Source: Chimonanthus salicifolius (taxonomy: Eukaryota; Streptophyta; Magnoliopsida; Laurales; Calycanthaceae). From it: a stretch of DNA of 64,000 bases. The first letter of the stretch is position 1. Each line of letters opens with the position of its first letter. This document shows, in pieces, positions 37,739 through 50,447 of this stretch. Where the stretch lies: the NCBI GenBank assembly GCA_013350335.1, contig CM023535.1:32272991-32336990 (forward strand). The letters are read 5' to 3'. Under the pieces are notes generated by a model. That model did not search any database. It worked only from the letters and a program-made list of their open reading frames with translations, and was not told the DNA's origin. A program made the translations under genes and the position numbers.

Positions 37739-38770
37739 CTATCCCTTAGGGATCCATATGAAATTTTGATCTGGACCTTTCCTCTCAACTCCTTGGAATT
37801 TGGGTTCTTTCATTTTTCCATTTCGAGCATTTGGCCCAAATTCATTGACTTCAGACAAGAACCTCATAATCATATTCCTATCCATCGTATGAAGAGGTCT
37901 TGATTTATCCCTATTAGATTTGCCTATGTAGGGATGATGCAAGTGGTGAGGTCTAATGTGTTTCCTACGAAAATTCATGTATTCATGAGTTACCGTATTC
38001 TTCTTTGTAAGGTGTAAACTTCCATTGATCTCCTTCTTTCTCTTCTTTGCATTTTGAGAAGGAACCTTAGCCACCTGTTTTTCAACCTGCATCTTTCTTG
38101 TTTTGCACTCATGTTTGAAATGCCCAATTATACCACAATTAAAGCAACTTATATTTGAAGAGTGTGTGGTGTGACCTTTACCTAATCTGGTTTGGTTTTT
38201 GGGTCCTTTTCCATTTCACTTTGCAAGTCCCTTACCAGATTTAGTACCATGAGGCTTATCCAACTTGAGAGGTTTCTCAATTTTTTGATCACCTTGGGTA
38301 AACATGTCTTGAGATTTCTTCTTAAGGTTTTTCAACTCTTTCAAATTTTCATCTCTAAAATATTTTCCAACTTCCTTTAGCTTTAAGATATCATTCTCAT
38401 GCATTTTTAAGGTCTCTTGAAGAAAATTTAGAGATTCTCTCAATTTCATGATTTCAACATTTGCAGTTTTCAAATTTGATGAGAGAAGGTCTTTTTCAAC
38501 ATTTTCACTATGAAGTTGGCTAGAGAGTTTGCATTCTCAGTTTTCACCTTGTAAAGATCCTTAGCCAATCTTAAACTCTTAAGTTCAAGGCATCATAGGA
38601 TTATTGGGGGTTCATCATCCTCTTCAACATCCTCTTCACCATTCTTTTCTTCACTTGAGGATTCCTCTTGGTCATGAACAATGGAGGCAATGAAACTTTT
38701 TAAATTTGCACCTCTCTCTTGATTTTCCATTTGGGTATAAGAGGTGGAGCCTTCCATTGAATTATCCATA
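37739..38770 (-). pseudogene. Copia gag C-terminal half: coiled coil and zinc knuckle, broken
   Basis: Reading leftward on the minus strand there is an acidic stretch (EESSSEEKNGEEDVEEDDEP, about 38670-38610). A lysine/leucine/glutamate-rich predicted coiled coil follows (about 38473-38250: MKLRESLNFLQETLKMHEND), then an intact CX2CX4HX4C knuckle (CFNCGIIGHFKHEC, about 38148-38107). The end has the copia gag-like tail GPDQNFIWIPKG (about 37775-37740). The N-terminal UBN2-type domain is missing, and stops separate the pieces. No protease follows the tail as it does in autonomous copia elements. Confidence 0.78.
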
Positions 38771-38979
38771 GATTTGCAAATATTTTAAATAAAATCATCC
38801 TTGATAGAGGTCCAATCAATTTCATTAAAAGATGCCAAGATATTCTCTATTTTTGTTTTCAAATACTCCAAGATAGAATAAACAAACAATAGAGATCTAT
38901 AGATGATTTTCAGGCATCCATATTTGATGTTCTAGCACAGGATGAACTTGGATGGTTAGATCCTTATGAAGAGCACGAG

Positions 38980-38991
38980 ACTCTAATACCA
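38980..38991 (-). promoter_or_regulatory. Copia primer-binding site (minus strand)
   Basis: The minus strand reads TGGTATTAGAGT two bases inside the LTR end CTTTCA (38994). It is a tRNA-iMet-type site with two changes, and it fixes the strand and the LTR border. Confidence 0.82.
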
Positions 38992-38993
38992 AT

Positions 38994-40590
38994 TGAAAGT
39001 TCCTGCTATGCTAGATTGTCTTAGAGGGGGGTGAATAGGACAATCCAATTTTAATGGTCTTCACAAATTTCTTGATTAATTAAAATGATTTGCAGTGGAA
39101 TAAACGTGATTAATCAAAAGAGATGTGTTGTGTGAAAAATGAGTGCACAAGTTAAAGTATCAATCACGCAAGTAAAGACCAAAGCACACGATTTATAGTG
39201 GTTCGGAGTAAATCCCTCCTATATCCACTGTTGGACTCACCCACTCTTGGGTTATCCCAAATTCACTATGTGGGGAATTACGCCCTCATGAATAGAGTAG
39301 GAATTCCACTTACATAATTGAATGAAACTTTTACCCAATTCGACCTGCTCCAGTCTACATCCTTATACCCCTATTTTTTATAGTGGTTCAAGCTCTTTGC
39401 TTTAATCCAGTTCACAAGATGATAAAAATAAAAATAAGAAGAAACACTTACCTTTGTAGTCACTTAATGTAGATGTACTTCTTGAAGATCTCTTCCAACT
39501 TGATGTCATTGATGACGAAGATGTGCAATTGTATGAGCAACCACAAGTTTGGGAAGAGGTTTTAGGATTATCGATTTATAAGTTGAATCCTAGACTAGTT
39601 TTCTTCTCTCTCTATCTCAATCAAATGGTTGATTGGATTTCAAATGATTCACCAAGGTGAAGTGCTTAGAGAGATGTTGGGAGAGGTTGGGATCTCTGGG
39701 AATGCCTTTAAGATTTTCCTATGTGAAGGGTCCAATGTCTCCAACCAATTTCTCCAAAATCTGGAGTTTAAATGGACATCCAGATAAATCCAAGTCGGGG
39801 TCACCGATGGGTCAATCTGGTCGATGGGTCATTGAGCCCATTGTTGATGTGTTGACACTGACGATCGTATCGTCTTGAGGTTAACTCAAACATATAGAGT
39901 TTCACATCCAGAAACCTGTCTGACCCTGGTCAAATTATTGATTCTGCAGATGGGTCGGCCCTGTTACTCTCGATGGATCAGTGACCACAATCGTATCGAT
40001 CAGAGAGCAACACAAAAATATAGAGTCTTCCCAACCAAAACTCTGTAAACCTAGGTTGATACGTCGTGTTCACCAATGGGTTTGTCCTATCCATATCAAT
40101 GGGTCGGTGTAAACGATACTATTGATCTGAGAGCAACCCATTATGACAGTGTCTTCCAACCAGAACCTTTGTCATTTTGATAGATATATGAGGACCACGA
40201 TGGATCTGTCCTGTCCCAGTCGATGGTTCAACATGCTCGATGTATTGTCTGAAAGTAAAAACAGTTTTGTAATTTTTAAGCTCTTTTGTTATGTTGGTTG
40301 TCAATGGTTTACTTAGACTTAGATTAGATTTAGTAATATGATCCCTAAGTCTAGTTATGGGATTCGTAGACGTGTGGGTCCACCCTAGAGTCCTCTATGG
40401 CCAATTTACCTATGTGATTGCCATACACATGGTGATGCTTGAATCTTCTACTTGATCTTCCATCTTCAATCCTTGATCCAATCTTCATCGCCCCTTGAGT
40501 CTTGTATCATTACTTCATTCTTCCAAGGCAATGTTTTTCCTGGGTCATGGAATTGACAAACAGGTGACTTGGCAAGCCAGGGCACAAACC
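38994..40590 (-). repeat. Copia 5' LTR (minus strand)
   Basis: It is about 1.6 kb. The inner end is CTTTCA at 38994; the outer end is near 40590 (GGTTTGTGCCCTGGC, related to TGTTAGTGCC in the sister LTR). It contains many GATGGGTCG motifs, a CTCTCTCTATCTC tract and a run of G where sister LTRs have poly-C on their own sense strand. It aligns with 34971-34347 and with 46900-48921. Confidence 0.82.
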
Positions 40591-42813
40591 CTTTTCACCA
40601 ATGTATATGTGTAATAATCCGACCATTAATTAAAAAAATGACTAATTTTTAGAACTGTTAATTCGGTTTTGTCCCCGGTTAATATGATAGAGTGTAGAGA
40701 GAGCTTCCGAAAAAGGTATTATGTGACCCGATCGGAGCTTGTTTCCTCAGTGATCCAGCCGACGAAGTTTAGAGGACATATTGGACATTACATAATGTCT
40801 AATCTTTTACTTAAAAATCATGAATGGTGTCTTTAAAACTGTCAGAGGGTACCACACCACTCTAATGTCCAAGTTGGAAACCAAAAATTTCACACACGCT
40901 ATGTCTTTGAGTACTCTACTTAGCGGTATTTTCGAAATTTTCAAACGTTTACCGAAATATAATGTTGAGACGCTCTTTATCTAAAAACCCCGATTTGTCA
41001 TATATCCGGTGTTCTGAAAATTTACAGATTTGAATCACAACAAATATGTGTTTTAACTAAACTTTTGGTATTTTTAGAATATTGATTTTATATTTTAAAA
41101 CACCATAAAATAGAGTTCAAAAATATAGATAACTTAGATGGCTTATTTCTTATGAAACATTATTTTGCAAAAATAGAGGATTTTTTTATTAATGAAATGA
41201 AAATATTATTTTACCACCCTAGTTAAAACCCGCGTTCTCAACGCGACTATGGTGTCAAACATTATCAAATTAACCCCTAAATATCCCTAATTTTAAGTGT
41301 TTAAAAGGAGGAAGAAACGTTTAATTTTTTTACCATTTTTTTAAAAAGAAAAAGGGAATGTAAATCCAAATGACACCCTAATTCATGATGGAAAATCACC
41401 GAAGCTTATTTTCGAAGCCTATAAATATGGGTTGGGTTTCAGAAGATAAACTTACCATTTCACATTTCATTTTCAAAACTCTTCAAGCAGCCCTCTTGTG
41501 TTGATTTTTTTGCAAACCTCTATGAGTTTCCTCTTCAATTTAATATTTTTCCTTAGTAGATTATACTTAGTAGAAGCTCTGTTTAAATTTTGGTAGAAAA
41601 ATACTCAGTAGATTTTCTATGAAAAATCAGAGAAGAAAATACCTGAAAAATAGTTTTATGTTTGAAGTGCCGTCGACATATCGAGCTATACGAGGTGTCC
41701 TTATTATGCTGACCGACGTGTCGAAGACGTCGACATATCTAGGTTTGTCAAAAATGACACATCGACGAGAGAAAAATCAACACATCTTAATAATCGACAT
41801 ATCGAACAGAGACTAGTCGACTTTGTTGACATATCGACGGAAGTAAATTCGACACATTTAAGTTGTCGACATGTCGAGCAGAGTAGTACACGCTTGTCAG
41901 CACGGTGTAGTCAATGGGTCGAAGATATTCGACATGTCGAGCACTATGATTGAACACAAGAGAAAGAGCAAAGAGTAGTCGACATATCGACTGGGCGACA
42001 TATCGACAGGAACGACATGTCGAGACCAACAGACAATTTTTGAAAAATATTCTCAGAATGATTTTTAGGACTCTTTTTATCAGTGTATAAATTATTTACT
42101 CGGTTTTAATATTTTTAACAATTCAACTCAAAATACTTGCCAGTTACAGATGAGGAGATTCAACCACACTATGTTATCAAGATGCATTCATTTTGTATTT
42201 AAATTCTGAAAATTCGACACCATTAGTCCTACGGTAATGAGTTGATATTCATGGTCATTTTACTGACAGAAAGGATGTGAACGGACAAGAACGCAATAGC
42301 GACACTGTTCACACGTAAGGGGATGAATGATTGTTTCTGCATATGAAATGTAAACGACAGAGTTTTCGGGATGTCGAGGTCTAGCCATTCTAAAACGGAG
42401 AACGAAAACCACTTATTCCTAGAGGCTGACTGGTTATTTGTTGGAGATCTTGAGATAGAGCAAAATCCAACCGTGATTCCGATTGGAATACACATATTGT
42501 GCGTTTAACGATGTGTTGCAGGAAATACGCATTTATACGGTAAACGATAAGTAGAGGGTAGACGTACCCGACCGGAGAGTACGGTAACTGGTAGAACTTG
42601 TGTACACTTCTTGAATTACAGTCGATATAAACTGTGTTTATTCCAGCATAGTATTGTTAAATACCAATTGCTGATATATGTATGATACCATACGGTAGGG
42701 TTTAGGGATCCATGTTAGCTTAGTGAGAATTTATGATGATCATCTGAGAGATATTTATGTGGGTTGAACAAGGATTTAATCTGTATTTGATGTGCATTTT
42801 GACTAGTGTACTG
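40591..42813. other. Repeat-rich intergenic DNA with a CGACATATCG motif cluster
   Basis: No gene is seen. TGTAATAATCCGACC at 40610 resembles an LTR start, but I could not find a matching end or target duplication. From 41670 to 42030 there are about nine copies of CGACATRTCG (for example 41674, 41727, 41804, 41868, 41931, 41982, 41997, 42013), a near-perfect palindrome. By analogy with the other LTRs this may be part of a degenerate LTR. Confidence 0.55.
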
Positions 42814-44409
42814 TGTTTTAGTGCCCCGGCTTGCCGAGTCCATTTGTTTGTAAATTCCATGATTCGGGAAGAAGCATTTGCTAAGTAGCTTGAGGACTCA
42901 AGATGATCAAGATTGAAGATCATGCTCCACTAGATTGAAGCTCATCACTATGGCAATCACAAAACAGGTATATTGGTCATAGATGACTTTAGGTGGTACC
43001 CACACCTTAGGAGGACCATTCCTAGGCTCACTTGAACAAATGGTAAAACAATGAAAAACTTAGAGAGGAAGTTTGACAGTGAATTGGAAGCAAACTTGGA
43101 AATATGAATTAAGTTCACTATCAGCTCGACCAATCATTCTCACCGACCCCTCGGTGGAGAGAGGATCGACCCATCGTGGTCAAAGAATGGTCGGCCAGAT
43201 TGACAAAGGTTCTGGATCATAGAACTGTCATTCTGGGTATGCCTCTGATCGAGAGTATCATATGCACCGACCCCTCGGCGATGAACTTAACGACCCCTCG
43301 TGGTCAACGATTCGTCGATGATAACTTATGAGTTTTAGAACTTAAAACTCAGATGTACTCTCGAGAAAACAAACATCTCTATATTTAAAGACCGATCGAT
43401 AGTACCAGAACCGACCCCTCGGTAAAGGGCAATAGGTCATTCTGGGGAGGACAAGTTTCACAACATGAAACTTTGACTGCATGGTGTTGCTCCAGATCGA
43501 GACCCTCATATGGACCGGCCTCTCGGTGCCATGACTATCGACCCATCGGTGACACTGACAAGTCGACCGGGAATTAATAATGTCGTTACGACTGCATTTA
43601 ATTTGCAAAGGTCGGGTGGTTGAACGATAATAAATATGAACAGTCGGTACTGGAAAATTTGAAAAACTGTGAATACTCCTCTATAAATGAGTATTGTGTG
43701 ATCATTTAATGATCTTCCTTGAACTGAGAAAAGTCACACACTCAAAGGAACGATCAACTCTCCTGTGCCTTCCCCTGAGAATCATATACAACCAATCTAT
43801 TGATTGAGTTAGAGAAAAAGAAAAAGAGGAGGAATGGAAACATACAAACTTGGAAAGATTTGGTCAAACCAGTTTCCTAGTCACCCTGGAATTGTGATTG
43901 CTTTTCGACTGCTAGAGGACGGAGCGCTGACACACATTAGGTGGATCTTTAAGAAGCATACATCTTCGAGAAACAGCTTCAAGGCAAATGCTTCTTAGTT
44001 TTAATTTTGATTTTGAAACCTTTATCCTGAAAGTGGATTAAGGACACTTGCTTCGGAACCACTATAAAAAGTCTAGAGCGTCGTCTCTGGCACATGTGGT
44101 GGGTGGAATTCCCAGCCAATTGAGTGAGGTAGAATTCTTACTCTAATTGTTGGGGTGTAAGTCCCCACTTAGTGAATTTGGAGATAACTCAAGGTTGAAC
44201 GAGTCCTAACAGTGGATGTAGGTTGGCTAACCGAACCACTATATATCTTGTGTCTTTGTGTTTGTGATATTAGATCTAACTTCTCGTGTTGATTGTTTAA
44301 TCACGTTTATTAACACACATACACACTTGATTGTTGTATCCGCTGCACTTAATAAATCAATCAAGGAATTTTAAAAAGACCAACGGTTTTTAGATTGACC
44401 TATTCTCCG

Positions 44410-44445
<36 letters not shown>

Positions 44446-44493
44446 CCCTCCCTCTAGAGTCAATCGTGTTCTAGCACCAAAGGAGAACTTTCA
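42814..44493 (+). repeat. Copia 5' LTR (plus strand)
   Basis: It starts TGTTTTAGTGCCCCGGCTTG and ends GAGAACTTTCA. It holds a cluster of CCGACCCCTCGG and TCGACCCATCG motifs (43140-43580) and a 33-base C run (44410-44442) close to the 3' end. It aligns with 20397-21915 except in that LTR's middle segment. Confidence 0.85.
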
Positions 44494-44495
44494 AT

Positions 44496-44507
44496 TGGTA
44501 GCAGAGC
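44496..44507 (+). promoter_or_regulatory. Copia primer-binding site
   Basis: TGGTAGCAGAGC follows the LTR end by two bases. It differs from TGGTATCAGAGC at one base. Confidence 0.85.
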
Positions 44508-44573
44508 CTAGTACTATTTACAAGGATTTAACCATCCGAGTTGATCCAAGCTAGAACACAATAGGAGACAGTC

Positions 44574-46205
44574 ATGCAATATCCAAACCCCCTTACCTCG
44601 ATGGAACAAACTATGCCTCATGGAAGGCCAAAATGAGAAGTTTTTTTGTTTCCTTAGATTCATCGGTATGGGATATTGTTAAGACTGGATGGCAGGAACC
44701 CAAGGAAGAAAAGATAACAACAACCATCTCAACCATGTTTGTGACGCCCAAACCTTATGCCGCTTGGACCCCTGCTAAAAAAACTTCTCAGACAGCTGAT
44801 GGCAAAGCCATGAATGCCCTTAACTGTGCAGTATCTGATAGCGAGTACAAGCGAATTATGACCTGTAAAATTTCAAAGGAGGCATGGGAAGTTCTTGAAA
44901 GAACTCATGAAGAACGTCAATAATTAAGAGGTCCAAACTTTAGATCCTCTAAAATTAGTTTGATACTATTAAAATGAGGGAGGATGAAGTCTTCATGGAT
45001 TTCTATTCCAAGATAAGAGACATTGTGAATCAAATGTACGCTCTAGGTGAAGGGATAACCGAGGACAAGGTATGTACCAAAATTTTCGGAATCTTGCAGA
45101 AAGATTCAAGCCCAAGGTTGTGGCTATGGAAGATAACAGAAATGTATCTCTGATGAACATCGATGATTTGGTTGGTACACTACAAACCTATGAACTACAC
45201 TTTGAACAATCAAAGGACAAATCCATTTACTTGAAATCTTCCTTAAAACAAAAGAAGATGTTTCGGAAGATGAATTCTCAAGTGGTTAAATGGCAATGTT
45301 TGCCAAAAAAAATTATAAAAACTTTGTTAAAAGAAACAACTTGAGAATAATGGGAAAAGGTGAATCAAGTAAAAGATACCTAGAAAACAAGAAGAAATTA
45401 AAGGGAAAGTGAAGGAGAGAAGAAGTTGTCAAACAACAGACTTGTTTTAATTGTGGGTGGAGAGGACACTTCATGAACGAATGTCCCTCAGACAAAATTA
45501 AGAAGGCTATGAATGTGGGTGTAACCCATGTGGAAACCTCTGAATCAGAGAGTAATTCCGAGAAAGAGACTGAAAGAAAAATTGATGTATCAAAAGGTCT
45601 CATAGCCTCGATCATTGGTGATCAAGAAAATCCCACAATTGTAATGGAGGATGATGAGAGTGAAGATGGTGAAAATCTTTAAGCCTCCTACAGTGCCCTA
45701 TTCCTTAAAAGTGAGAGGTTGGCCAAGAAATTAAACAAGGTTAAAAATGAAAATCTTAACCTCTCTAATTAGATGGAAGATTTGAAAAATGAAAAATCTC
45801 TTCTAATCCCTGAGCTTGAACTCTCAGATGTTGAAAACACTAAGCTTAAAGAGAATAATAAAAGCCTTCAAGAAGAGATAAATATTTATTGCAGGAATGT
45901 CGAAAATCTGTGGCATCATAATAATCTTCTTGAAGAGGATATTAAAAAACTATTCTTTGGAATTAAAAGAGTTAAGAATTCATAAAGAAAAATTCCAAGA
46001 TAAGTTTACCAAAGGAGATGAAAGACTTAAAAGACTCCTAGGGGCGGGTAATCAATATGGTAATAGGTCTGGTCTTAGTGCCTCATCCACCAACGAACCT
46101 ATACATCAGGGGGTGTTTGGAAATACAAGTGTCTCTCACCCTTCAACGGGTAAGTGTTATTTCTGTCACAAAGTTGGACATTTCAAAAGAAAATGTTACC
46201 ATTAG
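44574..46205 (+). pseudogene. Copia gag, broken, with two zinc knuckles and a coiled coil
   Basis: The first open piece reads SKPPYLDGTNYASWKAKMRS and runs to about 44923 (copia gag N-terminus). The UBN2-type part continues in shifted frames (44975-45344). A first CX2CX4HX4C knuckle is at about 45441-45482 (CFNCGWRGHFMNEC), then an acidic region ending in a stop near 45680. A Lys/Glu/Leu-rich coiled coil follows (45773-45985), then a second knuckle, CYFCHKVGHFKRKC (about 46157-46198). At least four frameshifts or stops break it. Gag packages the element RNA. Confidence 0.85.
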
Positions 46206-46899
46206 AAGAGACACTTGGAAATGCAAGAACAAAGACACAATCCAGTAAAGCCTATGCTTAAAAGACACCCACCAACATCTAACTTTAAAAGAAACCCAAG
46301 AAGGTGGACACAAGGCAAGACTTTTTGTTAAGACAGCTGAATCATATCTTAAAAGAGTTGGAGGATCCCACTTGGTCATCAAAGGTACGATCATAGGGGT
46401 GTGTATGCAACACCAAATGCCAAAATCTTTGTACGTAGGAGATAAACCACCATTCATGTTTTGTTTTGGTTTAAGATTCACTTTCATATCTTAGACCACT
46501 ACAAATGGACTCACAAGAGACCATGTGAGTTCACATAGCAGAAAAATGTTGTGACATGAGGAGAGAAAATATTGGCTAACTACAAGTCTATAATGTACTT
46601 TTCTTGGCTATAGTACATGTTCTACTTGGAAAGCCATACATTCCATTTAAAGTGTTTTGAGCTTTATGTGTTTTGAAATGTAAATTTTGATCTTGTGTAT
46701 GTTTTAAATGATTTGATGAATTATGTTTGGCATATCTGTGTATTGGAATAAATCTGTGTATGCCATACTTAGAATATTATTTCATCAAGTTGCACAAATC
46801 AAGGATGATTGGTCTACAATATAAACCTCTCGGTATAGTCATGTCGGTGAATAGACTAGTCGGTGTGACAAACGTCTCGGTACTGTGCTAAATCGAGCA

Positions 46900-48921
46900 C
46901 TATTAAAAAGAGAGAAAATTGTTGAAAGGTTCAACATGTTTGCGAAAGCGACAATTCATTCGAATTTATTGTCTCCTCTCCAGCGAAGGCACAGAGAGAG
47001 GTTGGGATCTTCTTGGAATGCCTTTGTGATTTTCCTATTCAATGCTCTAAGGTGTCCAACCAAACCCATCAAAGTTTGGGAAATATATAGGCAAACACAA
47101 AAATCCCAACTCGGGGTTGTCGATGGATCGACCTGGTCAACGGATCGGTACTGCCATAGTGTCATTGCAATTTGACCATTAAGCCTCCAACGGATATAAA
47201 ACGGTCACTACCGATGGGTTGGTCACCTCGATGGGTCGACATGACTTATGTTCGACATGTCTATCTTGTCGATGGGTCAGTCTAGATTATTAGAGAGCAA
47301 CATAAAAATACAGAGCCTGCTCATCCAGAACCTTGAAAATATTGATCGACATGTTTGTCCATCGATCAGTCGGTCTTGGTACTCTTGATGGGTCGATGAC
47401 CTCGATGTGTCTATGTGAGAGTACTCAGAGTTCTAAGTCTAGAACTCAACTCGACCTAGGTCAACATGTTGTGTTCTCCAACAGGTCGAACCAAATTATT
47501 AGATAGCAGACTGAATTTACAGTCTGTTCTTTCCATAGACTGCCCAAATTCAGTCGACATATCGATAACCACGATCGGTCAGTCCTGTGTCACCGAGCGT
47601 CGGTGCACAAGATATGCTCTAACTGAGAGTAGCTCTGAGTGACAGTCCATAACTCCTGTCAATCTAGTCGACGTGTCGATGACCTCGATGGGTATGTCAT
47701 GTCTTCATCGATGGGTCGGTGGACTCGACGGGTCAACCTAACAGATTACCAGATTTCCAATGTTTATCCCATCTAGTTCGCATCTTCTTTCCTTTTTTCA
47801 TGTCGTTCTTCGACGAAGATGACTCCTTTGTCAATGATGGGGTCTTCTTCAACCTCTGGTTGGGCTCTCTAATGAGAACTAGATTTTGACCCGTGGGGAG
47901 AGAGATTACCAGCCTCAACAGACGTAGGATTTCTAGAGCTAGGGCCAGGGAAAGATCGAAAGGTTGATCTTTTGGTTCTTTTGGCCCATTGACTGGTTTT
48001 TCCAAGAGGAGATCCTCAACCAGTGGCTTGGAGGTGGATGAGGTGAAGACTGAGCCTAAAATCTGAGAAAATCACAAAAACTGTGATTTTTAGGCTTCTA
48101 GAGATGGGAGGAACAAAAACCTTATGGTTTTCAGGTGAGAAATCACTCCGAGAGGTCATATCGACTGGTCTAGGGCACGGGAGGCGAAAGAGGGACCACC
48201 AGTTGAACCATTTGAGATCCAATCTTTTGATTGAGATAGAGAGAGAGAAAGAGAGAGAAAGAAAACTTGTCTAGGATTCCATTTGGCAAATCTCTAATCC
48301 TAGAACCATTTTCTTCCCATAGATTGTGATTGCACACACTCGGCACATCTTCGTCATCGAACTACATCACATTGGGAGATTCTTCAAGAAGCACATCTAC
48401 ATCAAGTTGTGAGCTATAAAGGTAAGTGATTCTTAGTATTTGATTTTATTTTAAATCATCTTGTGAAGTGAATTAAAGCATGGTGCTTGAACCACTATAA
48501 AAAATAAAGGGATAAGGACGTGGACTGGAGTAGGTCGAACCTTTCAAAATCTTAGGGATTGGATGAGATTCCCAATAAATCGAGATAAGTGGAATTTCTA
48601 CTCTATTGTGAGGGTGTAATTCTCCACATAGTGATTGGGATAGACCAAGGTTGGGTGAGTCCAACAGTGGATGTAGGAGGGTTTACTCCAAACCAATATA
48701 CATCTAGTGTTGTGGGTGTTTGCCTTTTGTTGTTGTGATTTTTCTAGTATTTACACTCTCTCTTGTCGCACAACAATTGATTAATTTTGTTATTCCGCTG
48801 CTTATTGTTTTGATTAATTAAGAATTCTGAAAAGGCCATTAAAATCGGGATTGTCCTATTCAAACCCCCCCCCCCCCCCTCCTCAATTTAACACCGTGTT
48901 CTAACAGCCCAGGAACTTACA
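46900..48921. repeat. Rearranged copia LTR pieces in opposite orientations
   Basis: 46900-47760 reads in the same plus-strand direction as the minus-strand LTR (for example AGAGAGGTTGGGATCTYYYGG at 46993 and 39675), so it is inverted relative to the plus-strand copy. 48190-48921 reads as the 3' part of a plus-strand LTR, with ACCACTATAAAAAATA at 48490, a C15 tract at 48865-48879 and the end CAGGAACTTACA at 48921. Open frames at 47733-48222 on the minus strand are not credible genes. Confidence 0.65.
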
Positions 48922-50153
48922 GGTATTAACCCATCACAACTGAACTTGAGCTATTAAAAACAAAAATTTGAGTTCATTAAATTTCTAAATTTAGCGTCTT
49001 TTGATTCATAAACAAATTCATAGAATCCAAGATGGTAAATCCAATTATCTACACAACATATGTGCCTGCATTGACAACACTATTCTTTAACTAGTGAATT
49101 GGATAGATGTAGAAAGTATTCTTTGAATTTGGACATTATAAGTCTAATGAAGTCATTCCAATTCTTAATTTAAAACTTTTAAATTCTGATTATTAATATT
49201 TTTTGTTGTTTAATTCATTGATAGTGTCAATGGAATTGGGCTTGGTGAATCATGTTCAAGTTTAGAGGTAATTTAAATTTTGTGGGTTTTCATGAAAAGA
49301 ATTTATCAAATTTAAGTATGAATGTCTATTTCAAATTGATGAGATAAATGAGTAAATAATGATGATGATGATATGTTCAAGTTTACTAGTATATGTTATG
49401 CATCTAAATTCACTTTAGATTTCATGAAAATGTATAAAATAATTATTTAAAAAATTAATAAATTTAAAATAGATAAAAGTATAGTGATTACTAACTTTTA
49501 AAAAATTTAAATTTTTTCTTCCAATTTTCAAAAAATTCTTATTTATATAAATTTTCACTTTTTCAAAAATGCAATCTCAACAATTCAATTAGCTTTTTAA
49601 CATTTTAAAAATATTTCATTTTATTTTATCTTAATAATCAAGGTATCCAAGTCACTTAGAGGACCGAGTGAAGTGATATTAAATTATGTTTACTTAAATT
49701 ATGTTCTGTATAACTTTATGTTAACTCCTTTGTCACCTAAATTATGGCAAACAATCCTCCCACGGGTATTTTGTGTTTAGCGACACGGGTTTTAGTATAT
49801 TCTCGATTTTACCCTTTGCATGAACAGTAAAATTTTGATAGGCTAATTTTTACTGTTCATGTGAATTTCGGCTAGTCGATTTGCAATTTCGGTAAGCCAA
49901 TTTGCACTGTTCATGAATTTTGGTGAGCCGACTTGCAATTTCGGCAAGCTGATTTGCACTGTTCATGAATTTTGGCTAGCCGACTTACAATTTCAGCGAG
50001 CTGATTTGCACTGTTCATGAATTTTAGCGAGCCGATTGAACTGTTCATGAATTTTGGCATTATTTTTTCTTTGGTACGGTAGGTGGAAGGCAAATTGGAC
50101 ATCATGGTAAAACCCATGTATGTATAAACAAAATACCCGTGTGAGGATCGCTG
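48922..50153. other. AT-rich intergenic DNA with a minisatellite
   Basis: No gene is seen. The sequence is very AT-rich from 49100 to 49740. A 12-bp-arm hairpin (TGAACAGTAAAA...TTTTACTGTTCA) lies at 49820-49860 and leads into the minisatellite at 49852-50056. Confidence 0.65.
49852..50056. repeat. 52-54-bp minisatellite, about 3.5 copies
   Basis: ACTGTTCAT starts at 49852, 49906, 49958, 50010 and 50040. The unit also holds AATTTYGGC and CTAGYCGAYTTRCAATTTC. Confidence 0.88.
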
Positions 50154-50348
50154 TGTAATACCCTGCCCCAAAAAGTCTCACATTGCTAGTGGCATTGGAA
50201 GTTCCCTGGTATATAAGTAGTGGCCTTCCTCTTTCTAGCACAAGGCATTTTAGGAGTAACAGTGGGTTGGCTCGCCAAAGCAAAGCCGTGCGGGTCCGTG
50301 TGTAGGCCCAAAGCGGACAATATTGTGCTAGCGGGACGGGTCGTTACA
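50154..50348 (+). repeat. TRIM 5' LTR
   Basis: 195 bp, TG...CA ends. A TATATAAG promoter-like box is at about 50211. It is the same length as the 3' copy, with only a few mismatches. Confidence 0.95.
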
Positions 50349-50447
50349 AATAGTATCAGAGTATGGTTAAACTCTCTGCCTGAGGGTGTGGGCTTGGTTG
50401 TTGTGTCTGTAGAACTGGAGACGACTCTGGCTTTAAGGGGGATAGAT

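Larger units (their letters stand above)
30870..40590 (-). mobile_element. Ty1/copia-family element without pol, minus strand
   Basis: On the minus strand the 5' LTR is 40590-38994, the primer-binding site 38991-38980, gag remnants lie at about 38760-37740, then about 2.6 kb of non-coding spacer runs to 34972. The 3' LTR starts at 34971 (TGTTAGTGCCTCGGC) and is split by solo LTR 31124-34341, resuming at 31123 and fading near 30870. No protease, integrase or RT is seen in the 4-kb interior. The outer 3' LTR end and target duplication are not recognisable. Confidence 0.75.
42814..46900 (+). mobile_element. Ty1/copia-family element, plus strand, gag only
   Basis: The 5' LTR (42814-44493) is followed by a primer-binding site and a long degenerate gag with two zinc knuckles and a coiled coil. 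The start of the same non-coding spacer as in the minus-strand copy follows (from about 46500). No pol is seen. The 3' boundary is unclear because inverted LTR sequence begins near 46900. The left flank is TACTG, with no partner found. Confidence 0.75.

Noticed and set aside
47733..48222. Minus-strand frames of 90 and 68 codons with a Lys-rich segment
   Set aside because: They lie in rearranged copia LTR sequence and show no domain or conserved start.
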